The notes under the pieces were generated by a model, which did no database searches, was not told the DNA's origin, and worked only from the letters and a program-made list of their open reading frames with translations. Shown piece by piece: positions 6,787-14,834 of a stretch of 47,350 nucleotides of DNA; the first letter of the stretch is position 1, and every line of letters begins with the position of its first letter. The translations under genes and the position numbers were made by a program. The DNA is from Nitrospinaceae bacterium. Lineage in GTDB: Bacteria; Nitrospinota; Nitrospinia; Nitrospinales; JACRGP01. The stretch lies in contig JAJDBB010000073.1 in the NCBI GenBank assembly GCA_029261555.1, forward strand, positions 1 through 47,350. The letters are read 5' to 3'.

Positions 6787-7629
6787 ATGCTTTGGCGAAT
6801 TATCAAAGGAACAGGAACGTTCTGCAACGGTTTAATTTTAAAGTGTCTGCCGGTCCTGTTGGGCTTCGCATGTTGTGTTGCGCCTCCAGCAGTAGCTTGG
6901 GGTCCACAAGGCCATCGAATCGTTGCCGAAATTGCTCAAATTCATTTAGACCCCGGCGTCAATGCGAGGATCGCCAAGGATTTTAACATAATTAAATTGT
7001 CCAATATCTCGGTCTGGGCGGATAAAATCAGAGACGAGAGAACCCGGGAAAAACCCTGGCACTATACCAATATTGCCAAGGGGAAAAAAACCTACAGCCG
7101 CAAAAGGGATTGCCCGCGCGGAAACTGCGTGACGGAGAAAATATTGCAATTCGAGAAGACATTGGGGGACGAAAAAAAATCTCTCGACAAGCGGCGTGAC
7201 GCCTTGAGATATCTGGTTCATTTTGTGGCGGACGTTCATCAGCCGCTCCACCTGGGGAATAAGGAGGATCGCGGGGGAAACAAAATTAAAGTAATCCATG
7301 ATTTTAAGGAAACCAATCTGCACGCTTTGTGGGATTCCGGATTAATCTTTCTGAATAAGGGGCAAAGCCTGTCCGGCTACGCCAGAAAATTGAACCGTCG
7401 AATCGGCCGCGAAGAACTCCGTAAATGGAGCGCAGGAACTGCGCGGGAGTGGAGCGACGAATCGAGACGACTTGCGCTAAAATACGCGTATCCCCTGCAG
7501 TTGACGGCGCTCAAACATTTGAAATTTGAATATTTCGACCAGGCTCACCAGGTTGTCCACATGCAATTGAGTAAAGCGGGGATCCGGTTGGCTAATCTAT
7601 TAAATCGCGCGTTAAAACCTCGACCATAG
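6787..7629 (+). CDS. Secreted S1/P1-type single-strand nuclease
   Basis: 280 residues from the ATG at 6787. The first 37 residues form a signal peptide (hydrophobic LPVLLGFACCVAPP, ending AVA), so the mature protein begins W-G-P-Q-G-H. That N-terminal Trp38 is the zinc ligand typical of S1/P1 nucleases. Further metal-ligand motifs follow: VHFVADVHQPLH with its His residues, and H-A-L-W-D-S. The family cleaves single-stranded DNA/RNA and 3'-nucleotides with three zinc ions, outside the cytoplasm. Here it would act in the periplasm or outside the cell, perhaps for phosphate or nucleotide scavenging. The MBL hydrolase gene starts 11 bases after its stop. Confidence 0.9.
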   Translation: MLWRIIKGTGTFCNGLILKCLPVLLGFACCVAPPAVAWGPQGHRIVAEIAQIHLDPGVNARIAKDFNIIKLSNISVWADKIRDERTREKPWHYTNIAKGKKTYSRKRDCPRGNCVTEKILQFEKTLGDEKKSLDKRRDALRYLVHFVADVHQPLHLGNKEDRGGNKIKVIHDFKETNLHALWDSGLIFLNKGQSLSGYARKLNRRIGREELRKWSAGTAREWSDESRRLALKYAYPLQLTALKHLKFEYFDQAHQVVHMQLSKAGIRLANLLNRALKPRP

Positions 7630-7640
7630 GAGCGTTCGCC

Positions 7641-8363
7641 TTGAGCCAAAACGAAACGATGTACTTTAAACAATTGCTGACCGGTCAGGATTTGGCGACC
7701 GACGACGCATCCGCCCGGCAGATGGCTAATTTTATTTACGTGATCGGAGACGCCGAAAGCCGCGATTGCGTGGTCATCGATCCGGCCTGGGACGTCGACG
7801 GTTTGCTGGATATTCTTCAGAAAGACGACATGAACCTCGTCGGCGCTCTGGTCACGCATTATCATCCCGACCACGTTGGCGGTGAAATTTTTGGGATGAA
7901 CATAAAAGGACTGCCGGAGTTGATGGGGAAAAATCCGGTTCCCGTTTATGTCAACAAACACGAAGCCGACGGACTCATGCAGGTGACCGGACTGTCCAAA
8001 AGCGACATGAAGCTGGTGGACAGCGAAGACAAAATAAAAGTCGGGTCGCTGGAGATTTCCTGCTTGCACACTCCGGGGCACACTCCGGGTTCGCAATGTT
8101 TTCGCATATCCGACTCCCTGCTGGCCGGCGACACCCTGTTTCTTCAGGGGTGCGGACGCGTCGATTTACCGGGCGGCGACAGCGAGGAAATGTTTCGCAC
8201 CCTCACCACGCGCCTGACAAAAATCCAGGACAACATTGTATTGTATCCCGGCCACAACTACGGAGGCCGACCCAACGCTCCCATGGGCGAGGTTAGGAAA
8301 ACAAACTCTTATCTTCATATTAACAACCTGCGGGACTGGATGGGGTTGATGGGCGCTTTTTAA
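7641..8363 (+). CDS. Metallo-beta-lactamase-fold hydrolase, glyoxalase II / persulfide dioxygenase-like
   Basis: 240 residues. The metal motif is T-H-Y-H-P-D-H at 72-78, followed by HTPGHTPGS (third His), LLAGDTLF (bridging Asp) and YPGHNYGG (last His). This matches the glyoxalase II group, which includes hydroxyacylglutathione hydrolases, persulfide dioxygenases and generic thioester hydrolases; the substrate cannot be told. I use the TTG at 7641 because a TAGGAG site lies 8 bases upstream. An ATG at 7659 would be 26 bases from it. It follows the nuclease gene closely and may be co-transcribed. Confidence 0.88.
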   Translation: MSQNETMYFKQLLTGQDLATDDASARQMANFIYVIGDAESRDCVVIDPAWDVDGLLDILQKDDMNLVGALVTHYHPDHVGGEIFGMNIKGLPELMGKNPVPVYVNKHEADGLMQVTGLSKSDMKLVDSEDKIKVGSLEISCLHTPGHTPGSQCFRISDSLLAGDTLFLQGCGRVDLPGGDSEEMFRTLTTRLTKIQDNIVLYPGHNYGGRPNAPMGEVRKTNSYLHINNLRDWMGLMGAF

Positions 8364-8428
8364 TATTTCCGTTTCCGTAGCCAGGGTTTTCGCCAACATT
8401 GTATTTAACGCTTCAACCCGATTAAATT

Positions 8429-10894
8429 GTGCCGACTCAAGTTAATTCCAGATTAATAACTCTTTCCTACGCGCTGGCTTTTCTGACGGGTGGCACGGCG
8501 CTGGTGTTTCAAAATACCTGGCACCGTTACCTCGTCTATCTCCTGGGTTCCCAGTCGGAGGCCACCGCCACCATCATCGCCGTTTTTCTTGGCGGCATGT
8601 CCGCAGGATATTTTTTATACGGACGCCTGTCCCGTGTTTTCCATAGAAGCCTGTTCAAACTTTACGGGGTCACGGAATTCGCCATAGGAATCTGGGCCAT
8701 TTTTTCTCCCAAGCTGTACACGGCGCTTTCCGGGGTTCCAATAAGTTATTTCTGGCAGGAAATTGGAGTCACGCTTTGTTTTCTGGTTCCGCCCACATTG
8801 CTCATGGGCGGGACCATTCCGGTGTTGACCCAGGCGTTAAGCTCCGACCTGCAATCCGCCACCCGGACGCATTCCACGCTTTATGGACTGAACACCCTGG
8901 GCGCGGCGGGAGGGTGCTTGATCGCTGGATTTTATTTGCTCCCATCGTTTGGACTTCCCATGACCTTGATCGGCGGGGGCATGGTCAACGTCTTTGTTGG
9001 ATTGATTTTTTACGGAATGAAACCGACGGACAGGCTGGAAGCGGCGGTTTCAACGTCGACAGTTAAGTCTAAAGACGCCGACGCTTCCAAACAGGTCTCC
9101 AAGGTGGGGTGGCTGTGGGTGGTGGCATTCATCGCGGGTTTTGTAACCATTGGACTTGAAACCCTGCTCATTCGCCTGGTGGGTTTGTCCGCCGGATCGT
9201 CCACATTTTCCTTTTCCCTGATCGTCGCGATTTTTATTCTTTGCATCGCGCTGGGCGGCCTGCTCGTGAGCCGTTTGAAATCTCTTCCTCCCGGCAGTTT
9301 GAATTGGCTGTTATTGATCGGAGGTTTGTCCCTGCTGGCGCTTTACAACAGCATTGAAGCCTGGCCGTATTATTTCCATGTATTGAGGACGTTTTTTTCT
9401 TCCAACGCGGAAACCTTTTGGGTTTTTCAAATCGTTTTGGGCGCCGCGCTAACGCTGATTTTATTAATACCCATCTCTCTTTCCGGCGCCGTACTTCCTC
9501 TGTGTTTCCATTATTCTAAAAGGAATATGGATGCGCTGGGAGCCGATACGGGGAAGCTTTACGCGCTCAATACCCTGGGTTGCGTGTTTGGCGCGTTGCT
9601 CGGCGGTTTTTATCTTTTGTACTGGCTGGACATGAATCAGGTCTTTTTTTTCCTGATTTGCCTAGTCCAGGTTTCCTTGTTGATCTCCCTGGCGAATACC
9701 CGGCGAATGGTTGGGAAAAGAATCCTGACGGTTTTGGTTGCCGGAGTATTGATTTTTACGGCGCTCCTGGGCAGGCAACCTCTTTGGGATAAGGAGTATT
9801 TTGGGGTTGGGTTGTTTAGAACGGTAAAGAAAATCCCCAGCACTTTCTCGGGGTATCGCAAGAATAAACATCCCTTGCCTTTTTTCTTTTTACAGGACGG
9901 ACCCACCGCGACGGTTTCCGTTTTTAAATTTGGATTTGAAGATCGCAGGGAAATCGGTTTGTCCATCGTGGTAAACGGAAAAGTGGACAGCAACACGCAT
10001 CCATTGATGGCGGATTATTTAACCATTCAATTGCTGGGGCATATGCCCGTGTTGTTGGCCGAAAAACCCGAGAACGTTGCGGTGATAGGTTTTGGGACCG
10101 GCGTGACCGCCGGGGCTGTCGGGCAATACGGCGAAGTGAAAAATGTCGACGTGGTCGAATTGAATCCGATGGTTCTGAAAGCGGCGCCCTGGTTTGAACC
10201 GTTCAACTATCGCTTGTTGGAGAACCCAAAAATTCAGCTTCATAATGTGGACGCCTTTCGGTTTTTTCGCAACCGCAACGCCGCCTACGACGTCGTTATC
10301 AGCGAACCCAGCAACCCCTGGATGATGGGAGTCGCCAACCTGTTCTCCAGAGATTTTTACCAACTGGCCCATCAGAGCCTTGCCCAAAAGGGAGTGTTCT
10401 TTCAGTGGATTCACGGTTATTCCCTGTCCAGGGAAACGTTCCTGCTTATTATGAATACGTTCCAATCCGTGTTCGAGCATCTTTATCTATTTAAATTTAA
10501 CGTATTCGATTATGGTTTGCTGGGGACCAAGGAGCCGCTTTCAAAAAATGATTTGTTAAACCTTGAAAAGCGACTGGAACTGGAAAAAGATAATCAGGCC
10601 ATTCGCGACATTGGCCTGACGGACGTCGAACAATACTTGGCGTTGGAGCGAATGGGCGAAGAGGATATCGGGTATTTAACGAAGGGAAGGGGATTGCATA
10701 CCCTGGAAAATCCCAAGCTGGGTTATTGGGCGGCGGTCGACTTTTTTTCCAGGGCGAACGCGCGAATGCCGGAGGGCGACGGGTTGTTGTCAAAATGGAG
10801 AAAAGGCGGGGATTCGTCCGGGCCGATTGCTTTTCCTGCCATATTTTGTAAACACAACCCAAAGGTCTGCAAGAAATATAAAGGCAAAAGATGA
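8429..10894 (+). CDS. Polytopic membrane protein fused to a spermidine-synthase-like domain
   Basis: 821 residues from a GTG start; no good ribosome site is visible, so the start is uncertain. Residues about 5-480 contain many hydrophobic spans in an MFS-like arrangement (GLNTLGAAGGCLIAGF and ALNTLGCVFGALLGGF repeat in two halves). Residues about 530-740 are a Rossmann domain of the spermidine synthase class: GFGTGVTAGAV, VELNPMV and ISEPSNPWMMGVANLFS. The canonical catalytic DxxDP element is SEPSNP here. Fused proteins of this type are widespread but mostly uncharacterised; aminopropyl transfer to a substrate handled at the membrane is possible but unproved. A short C-terminal region of about 80 residues has no recognised motif. 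Confidence 0.88.
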   Translation: MPTQVNSRLITLSYALAFLTGGTALVFQNTWHRYLVYLLGSQSEATATIIAVFLGGMSAGYFLYGRLSRVFHRSLFKLYGVTEFAIGIWAIFSPKLYTALSGVPISYFWQEIGVTLCFLVPPTLLMGGTIPVLTQALSSDLQSATRTHSTLYGLNTLGAAGGCLIAGFYLLPSFGLPMTLIGGGMVNVFVGLIFYGMKPTDRLEAAVSTSTVKSKDADASKQVSKVGWLWVVAFIAGFVTIGLETLLIRLVGLSAGSSTFSFSLIVAIFILCIALGGLLVSRLKSLPPGSLNWLLLIGGLSLLALYNSIEAWPYYFHVLRTFFSSNAETFWVFQIVLGAALTLILLIPISLSGAVLPLCFHYSKRNMDALGADTGKLYALNTLGCVFGALLGGFYLLYWLDMNQVFFFLICLVQVSLLISLANTRRMVGKRILTVLVAGVLIFTALLGRQPLWDKEYFGVGLFRTVKKIPSTFSGYRKNKHPLPFFFLQDGPTATVSVFKFGFEDRREIGLSIVVNGKVDSNTHPLMADYLTIQLLGHMPVLLAEKPENVAVIGFGTGVTAGAVGQYGEVKNVDVVELNPMVLKAAPWFEPFNYRLLENPKIQLHNVDAFRFFRNRNAAYDVVISEPSNPWMMGVANLFSRDFYQLAHQSLAQKGVFFQWIHGYSLSRETFLLIMNTFQSVFEHLYLFKFNVFDYGLLGTKEPLSKNDLLNLEKRLELEKDNQAIRDIGLTDVEQYLALERMGEEDIGYLTKGRGLHTLENPKLGYWAAVDFFSRANARMPEGDGLLSKWRKGGDSSGPIAFPAIFCKHNPKVCKKYKGKR

Positions 10895-10972
10895 GCCAAA
10901 GTATGTATGCCGCATTTTCCAGCGTAGATTTCCTGAGAGAGAAATCTTTGTGAAACCGGAGAGCATTATTCG

Positions 10973-10978
10973 TATAAT
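10973..10978 (+). promoter_or_regulatory. Candidate -10 box for the small membrane protein
   Basis: A perfect TATAAT lies 28 bases ahead of the ATG at 11006. The -35 is weak (TTGTGA at 10948-10953, 19-base spacing). A 6-bp hairpin GATTTC/GAAATC at 10927-10946 sits just upstream. Confidence 0.4.
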
Positions 10979-11005
10979 GGCGGATCGAAACAAAAGCGCA
11001 CGACT

Positions 11006-11170
11006 ATGATTAAGAGAAAATCAATTTACCTTGCGGTCGCCGGATACCTGGTTTTATTCTCCCTGGCATTGTTGGTCCTGGATTTTATTGCCCTGCTGAT
11101 AGGCGTGTCTTTCGCTTTGTTCGCCTTGTGCTATTTTAATATCCGGAGTTCCCGCCGGAAAATGTTTTAA
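11006..11170 (+). CDS. Small membrane protein, 54 residues
   Basis: An ATG-to-TAA frame in the gap between two longer genes. The peptide begins M-I-K-R-K, continues with a nearly unbroken hydrophobic stretch (YLAVAGYLVLFSLALLVLDF, then ALLIGVSFALFALCYF) and ends NIRSSRRKMF. This looks like two short transmembrane helices with basic ends, both facing the cytoplasm. A TATAAT precedes it. No family is recognised. Conservation in relatives is needed before it can be called certain. Confidence 0.55.
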   Translation: MIKRKSIYLAVAGYLVLFSLALLVLDFIALLIGVSFALFALCYFNIRSSRRKMF

Positions 11171-11188
11171 CCGGTTTTGCCTGCCTCC

Positions 11189-11980
11189 ATGAAAGTTTCC
11201 GGACAACTGCTTAAAATGACCGTTGAAGACGGTCGTCCCGTTCAATATTGTCTGAGCCTGGATGAAAAAGCCTGGCCAATTTCTGATCGCCTGGGCGAAA
11301 AAATTTCCGTCCGTTTTTCCGGGAAAATCACCTGCGTGGAATGCGGACGAACTATTAAAAAAACCTACAATCAAGGCTACTGTTATCCCTGCTTCGCGGA
11401 CCTTCCGGAAAACGCCCCCTGTTCCATCAAACCGGAAACCTGCGTCCATGAAAGCGGCAACGAGCAGGACCGCGAGTTTTTTCGCGACCATTGCAACGTC
11501 GATCATTTTGTTTACCTGTCGTTGACCTCCGGCGTTAAAGTGGGGGTCACCCGCCAAATCAAATCCCCCACCCGGTGGATCGATCAGGGCGCCGTCCAGG
11601 CCCTTGTCATTGCGAGGACTCCGCAAAGAAAGTTTGCGGGACAGATAGAAGTCGCTCTGGCCCAGCACATGGCCGATAAGACCAATTGGAGAAAAATGCT
11701 CAAGGGCGAGGTCGCCGCGGCGGACTTAAAGGAAGTCAGAGGGAACGTTTTGAAATGGTTTCCGGAAAACCTGCGCGGCTATGCATTGGAAGACGAGCCC
11801 CTTCGCGAGTTTGAATACCCGATTTTGAAAGTCCCGGAAAAAATCGTCAGCCACAACCTGGATAAAATCGGCGAGTTTGCCGATACCCTTTGGGGGATCA
11901 AGGGACAGTATTTAATTTTTGAAAATCGGGTGATTAATTTGAGAAAATACTCCGGATACCACGTGGAGTTCGAAATGTGA
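11189..11980 (+). CDS. DUF2797 family protein with Zn ribbon
   Basis: 263 residues from the ATG at 11189; a TTG at 11177 would add four. The N-terminal third ends in a zinc-ribbon-like C-x-x-C...C-x-x-C (CVECG, then CYPCF). This is followed by further Cys/His (APCSIKPETC, DHCNVDHFVYL). The central VKVGVTRQ...TRWIDQGA segment is typical of the DUF2797 family. That family is found in many bacteria with no settled function; a role with RNA or DNA is guessed from the ribbon. It lies 18 bases after the small membrane protein and ends near a convergent desaturase. Confidence 0.78.
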   Translation: MKVSGQLLKMTVEDGRPVQYCLSLDEKAWPISDRLGEKISVRFSGKITCVECGRTIKKTYNQGYCYPCFADLPENAPCSIKPETCVHESGNEQDREFFRDHCNVDHFVYLSLTSGVKVGVTRQIKSPTRWIDQGAVQALVIARTPQRKFAGQIEVALAQHMADKTNWRKMLKGEVAAADLKEVRGNVLKWFPENLRGYALEDEPLREFEYPILKVPEKIVSHNLDKIGEFADTLWGIKGQYLIFENRVINLRKYSGYHVEFEM

Positions 11981-11997
11981 GGGGAGGGTGAAGCTTA

Positions 11998-12072
11998 CCG
12001 CGGTTCGTACGCAATGCGCCGTAACCGCGGCTTAAAAAAATGAAGTGAGGCGGCCGATTGGAGTCAGGCCGC
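11998..12072. repeat. Inverted repeats in the convergent gap
   Basis: CCGCGGTT (11998-12005) pairs with AACCGCGG (12023-12030). A second hairpin GCGGCC (12050-12055) / GGCCGC (12067-12072) carries the desaturase stop codon in its loop. Neither has a properly placed T-tract, so they are not clear terminators for either convergent gene. Confidence 0.5.
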
Positions 12073-12966
12073 TTTGTGGACAATTTCTCCGCTGAACCAG
12101 ACCTGTGATTCGTCTTCGGACTCTTTGGGTAGAGGACTCATCGCCACTACTTTTACGTTGGTCGCCAGCCCCAATTTTTGCATTAGGCTAATGGCCAGCC
12201 AGGTGACGTCAAATTCCCAGGGGCGCAAGCCGTGGCGAGCGGACTGGGGATGCGCATGGTGGTTGTTGTGCCAGCCTTCTCCCATCGCCAACAGTCCCAC
12301 CCACCAACAGTTGGTGGAGAGGTCTTTTTCCAGGAGAAAGTTTTTGTAGCCAAACATATGGGAGGCGCTATTTACGAACCAGGTCACATGGTAAACCAGC
12401 ACCAGCCGGAAAAATACGCCCCAGAAAACCCAGGACCATCCTCCGAGCGCCAAAAAGGTCAGGCCTAAAGCGATTTGGATTTTTATATAATTGTTGTCCA
12501 GGAATCTATAGTAGCGGTTTTCGTTGATGTCCCGCGTCCATTTGTTCACGATCTCCGGAGGGTCTATGTTGTCGTTCCAGAACATCATCCAGCCCATGTG
12601 CGACCACCAGAAACCTCTTTTGGCGTTGTGCGGATCTTTAGTCGTATCCGAGTAGGCATGATGCATTCGGTGATGAGCGGTCCATTTGATCGGTCCGTTT
12701 TGGCAGGCCAGGGCGCCGAAGGTAACGAAAATATTCGCCATCCATTGAGGGCTGTCAAAACTGCGATGCGTTAAATAGCGATGGAATCCCATGCAAATGC
12801 CCAACGAAGCGGTCAGCCAGTAAAACAACAACATCAACGCCACTCCGCTCCAGGAGAAAAACGGCGGAAATAAAGCCGCCAAGGCGCCTGCATGAAGAAA
12901 GACAAAGAAGCCAATGTTCACTTTGCTGAGGGTGTAATTGGAACCCAGTTTTACGACGTCGCCCAT
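12064..12966 (-). CDS. Membrane fatty-acid desaturase (acyl-CoA delta-9 type)
   Basis: 300 residues, ATG start with GAGAGG upstream. The three histidine boxes of the SCD/DesC-type desaturases are present: HRYLTH at 62-67, HHRMHH at 98-103, and HNNHH near 235. Four hydrophobic segments flank them in the expected pairs. These di-iron enzymes insert a cis double bond into an acyl chain at the inner membrane, using oxygen and an electron donor. The gene is divergent from a histidine kinase/response regulator pair with only 120 bases between, suggesting control of membrane fluidity by that pair. The C-terminal 30 residues are hydrophilic. Confidence 0.93.
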   Translation of the reverse strand: MGDVVKLGSNYTLSKVNIGFFVFLHAGALAALFPPFFSWSGVALMLLFYWLTASLGICMGFHRYLTHRSFDSPQWMANIFVTFGALACQNGPIKWTAHHRMHHAYSDTTKDPHNAKRGFWWSHMGWMMFWNDNIDPPEIVNKWTRDINENRYYRFLDNNYIKIQIALGLTFLALGGWSWVFWGVFFRLVLVYHVTWFVNSASHMFGYKNFLLEKDLSTNCWWVGLLAMGEGWHNNHHAHPQSARHGLRPWEFDVTWLAISLMQKLGLATNVKVVAMSPLPKESEDESQVWFSGEIVHKAA

Positions 12967-13012
12967 TTAGAACCTCTCAATACGAGTTTGTATAAAAACC
13001 GCCAAATTCAAA

Positions 13013-13021
13013 TGATATACT
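13013..13021 (+). promoter_or_regulatory. Extended -10 promoter for the histidine kinase operon
   Basis: TGATATACT matches the TGnTATAAT extended -10 pattern. Its spacing puts a start site near 13028, about 58 bases ahead of the GTG start codon. No good -35 was seen, as is usual for extended -10 promoters. Confidence 0.45.
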
Positions 13022-13042
13022 ACCTCTGTTGAGAAGCCGTAA

Positions 13043-13059
13043 ATGTAAAAGTTATGTAA
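13043..13059. promoter_or_regulatory. ATGTAA direct repeats at 11-bp spacing, candidate OmpR/PhoB-type operator
   Basis: ATGTAA (13043-13048) and ATGTAA (13054-13059) are separated by 5 bases, so repeat units are 11 bp apart on the same face of the helix. This is the usual geometry of OmpR/PhoB-family binding sites. It lies between the divergent desaturase and kinase genes. Confidence 0.5.
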
Positions 13060-13086
13060 TTTTATCAACGTCCAACGGAGTTTGGG

Positions 13087-14076
13087 GTGAGCAAACTACG
13101 GACCCTGTTTCATCCAATTATTATTTTCATCGGCGTGCAGGTCGCCTGGATCATCCTAATGGGGGTGTGGATCTATTGGTACCTGAAAAACAGTCAGAAC
13201 TTCGACGATCTTGCCAAGCGCTTTAATCCTGGATTTCTCACGGACGATTTTAACTGGATTATTTTGCTGGAGGGTTGTTTCCTCATGCTGGTGATCCTTG
13301 CCGGGGTCTATTTGATTTTTGTGTATTGGAACAAGCAGGCCCGCCTGAATCAATTGCAAAGCAATTTTGTTTCCAGCGTTTCCCATGAACTAAAATCTCC
13401 GCTGGCCTCCATCCAGTTGTATCTGGAAACCCTGAAATACCAGGAGGTTTCTCAAAAAGAAACCCGCGACTTTGTCGAAACCATGCTGGTCGATACCGAA
13501 CGACTTTCCGGGTTGATCGACAATATCATGGAGGCCAGCAAATCGGATCCGAAAAGCATGCAGTTTCAATTTGAGCCGGTAGAAGTGAAACCTTTTTTGC
13601 AGGAGATCATGGCTCATTTTGGCAGGCAATTTGAGGACCGGGGATTCAAAGTTAAATTGGACGTAGAGGAGAATCCAGTTTTGCAAATGGATAAAAAGTC
13701 CATGCGCATGGTGTTTAACAATCTCGTTGGAAATGCCCTGCGGTACTCGCCGCCGGGTTCCCGGTTGGACGTCCAGATTCGCCGGAAAAAGAAATATTGC
13801 GACATCGTGTTTTCCGACGCGGGCATGGGATTGGATAAAAAAGATTTGAAAAAAATATTCAGAAAATTCTACCGGGTGCAAAATTACGAAACCCAAAATA
13901 TCGAAGGCGCCGGAATTGGTTTGTATATTTCCAGGGAGATCGTAAAAAACCACAAGGGGAAGATTCAGGTGGGCAGTCCCGGGGTGGGAAAAGGTTGCGA
14001 TTTTACCGTGTCGCTTCCCCTGAACCTTGAAAACAAAAAGTCGGTTAAATCCTTAGTGACACAGCTTTTTAGTTGA
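13087..14076 (+). CDS. Membrane sensor histidine kinase
   Basis: 329 residues. Two membrane spans (about 11-32 and 57-80) enclose a very short periplasmic loop of about 25 residues. The HisKA domain has the phosphorylated His100 in VSHELKSPLAS. The HATPase domain has the N box NNLVGNALRYSPPGS, G1 DAGMGLD, the F box KIFRKFYR and G2 GAGIGL. The small loop argues for sensing within the membrane or via a partner rather than binding a soluble ligand. The GTG start is preceded by GGAG at 6-base spacing. The regulator gene begins 4 bases after its stop. The neighbouring divergent desaturase makes lipid state a plausible signal (inference). Confidence 0.93.
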   Translation: MSKLRTLFHPIIIFIGVQVAWIILMGVWIYWYLKNSQNFDDLAKRFNPGFLTDDFNWIILLEGCFLMLVILAGVYLIFVYWNKQARLNQLQSNFVSSVSHELKSPLASIQLYLETLKYQEVSQKETRDFVETMLVDTERLSGLIDNIMEASKSDPKSMQFQFEPVEVKPFLQEIMAHFGRQFEDRGFKVKLDVEENPVLQMDKKSMRMVFNNLVGNALRYSPPGSRLDVQIRRKKKYCDIVFSDAGMGLDKKDLKKIFRKFYRVQNYETQNIEGAGIGLYISREIVKNHKGKIQVGSPGVGKGCDFTVSLPLNLENKKSVKSLVTQLFS

Positions 14077-14080
14077 GACC

Positions 14081-14791
14081 GTGAAAACACAAGAAACGAA
14101 AGCAAAGAAAATTTTACTGGTCGAGGATGAAAAACACTTGGCCAAAGGGTTGAAGTTCAACCTGGAGAGGGAGGGTTACGAGGTGTCTCTGGCGGAAGAC
14201 GGGGTGACGGCCCTCCAGCGCCTGAACGAAATAGATTTCGACCTGCTCATTCTGGATCTCATGCTTCCCAAGATGGGAGGACTCGAGGTGGCGCGTAAAA
14301 TCCGCGATACCCATGCGCGCTTCCCCATATTAATTCTAACCGCCAAGTCGACCGAATCCGACCGCGAGCTGGGGCTGGAAACGGGCGCGGACGACTATCT
14401 GACCAAGCCCTTTCATTTGCCGGAACTTCTCCTGCGGGTGAAAGGCATATTGCGAAGATGGGAGTGGTACAAAACCCCGTTGCACGATCAGGAAGTTTTT
14501 CGTTTTGGAAAGATGTGGATAAACTTTGCCACGGGAAAAGCCAAAGGCGCGTCGGGGGAATTGTTGTTGACCAATAAAGAAGCGCTGATCATGAAACTGC
14601 TGATTTCCAAAAAAGGCGAAGCGGTGAGCCGGGACGAATTGTTGGAGAAAGTCTGGGGATACGAGCCGGGGACGGAAACTCGAACCGTCGATAACTTCAT
14701 CGCTCGGCTGAGAAAATACTTTGAAAAAAAACCCCAAAAACCGGAACGGATCGTAACCGTCAGGGAAAAGGGATACCAATTCAATCCCTGA
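14081..14791 (+). CDS. OmpR/PhoB-family response regulator
   Basis: 236 residues, GTG start 4 bases after the kinase stop. The receiver domain carries VEDE near residue 14, the phospho-acceptor Asp59 in LLILDLMLP, TAKS and DDYLTKPF (conserved Lys). The C-terminal winged helix (about 140-236) ends in the typical RTVDNFIARLRKYF...VTVREKGYQF pattern. It almost certainly takes phosphate from the upstream kinase and binds DNA as a dimer to tandem half-sites. The ATGTAA repeat upstream of the operon is a candidate target. Confidence 0.95.
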   Translation: MKTQETKAKKILLVEDEKHLAKGLKFNLEREGYEVSLAEDGVTALQRLNEIDFDLLILDLMLPKMGGLEVARKIRDTHARFPILILTAKSTESDRELGLETGADDYLTKPFHLPELLLRVKGILRRWEWYKTPLHDQEVFRFGKMWINFATGKAKGASGELLLTNKEALIMKLLISKKGEAVSRDELLEKVWGYEPGTETRTVDNFIARLRKYFEKKPQKPERIVTVREKGYQFNP

Positions 14792-14811
14792 ATCGCCAAA
14801 AGAATTTCAAC

Positions 14812-14834
14812 GCCTTCCTTAGGGGCTTTTTTTT
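14812..14834 (+). terminator. Terminator after the response regulator
   Basis: A short GCC...GGC stem with two inner G-T pairs is followed by eight T (14827-14834), 20 bases after the stop. The stem is weak but the T-tract is good. Confidence 0.55.

Noticed and set aside
7545-8096. 183-residue frame antisense to the nuclease/MBL junction
   Set aside because: Both sense genes have full catalytic motifs; the antisense frame has none.
11998-12030. CCGCGGTT/AACCGCGG hairpin as a terminator
   Set aside because: It is followed by an A-run on the plus strand, and the T-run on the minus strand comes before the hairpin rather than after it.
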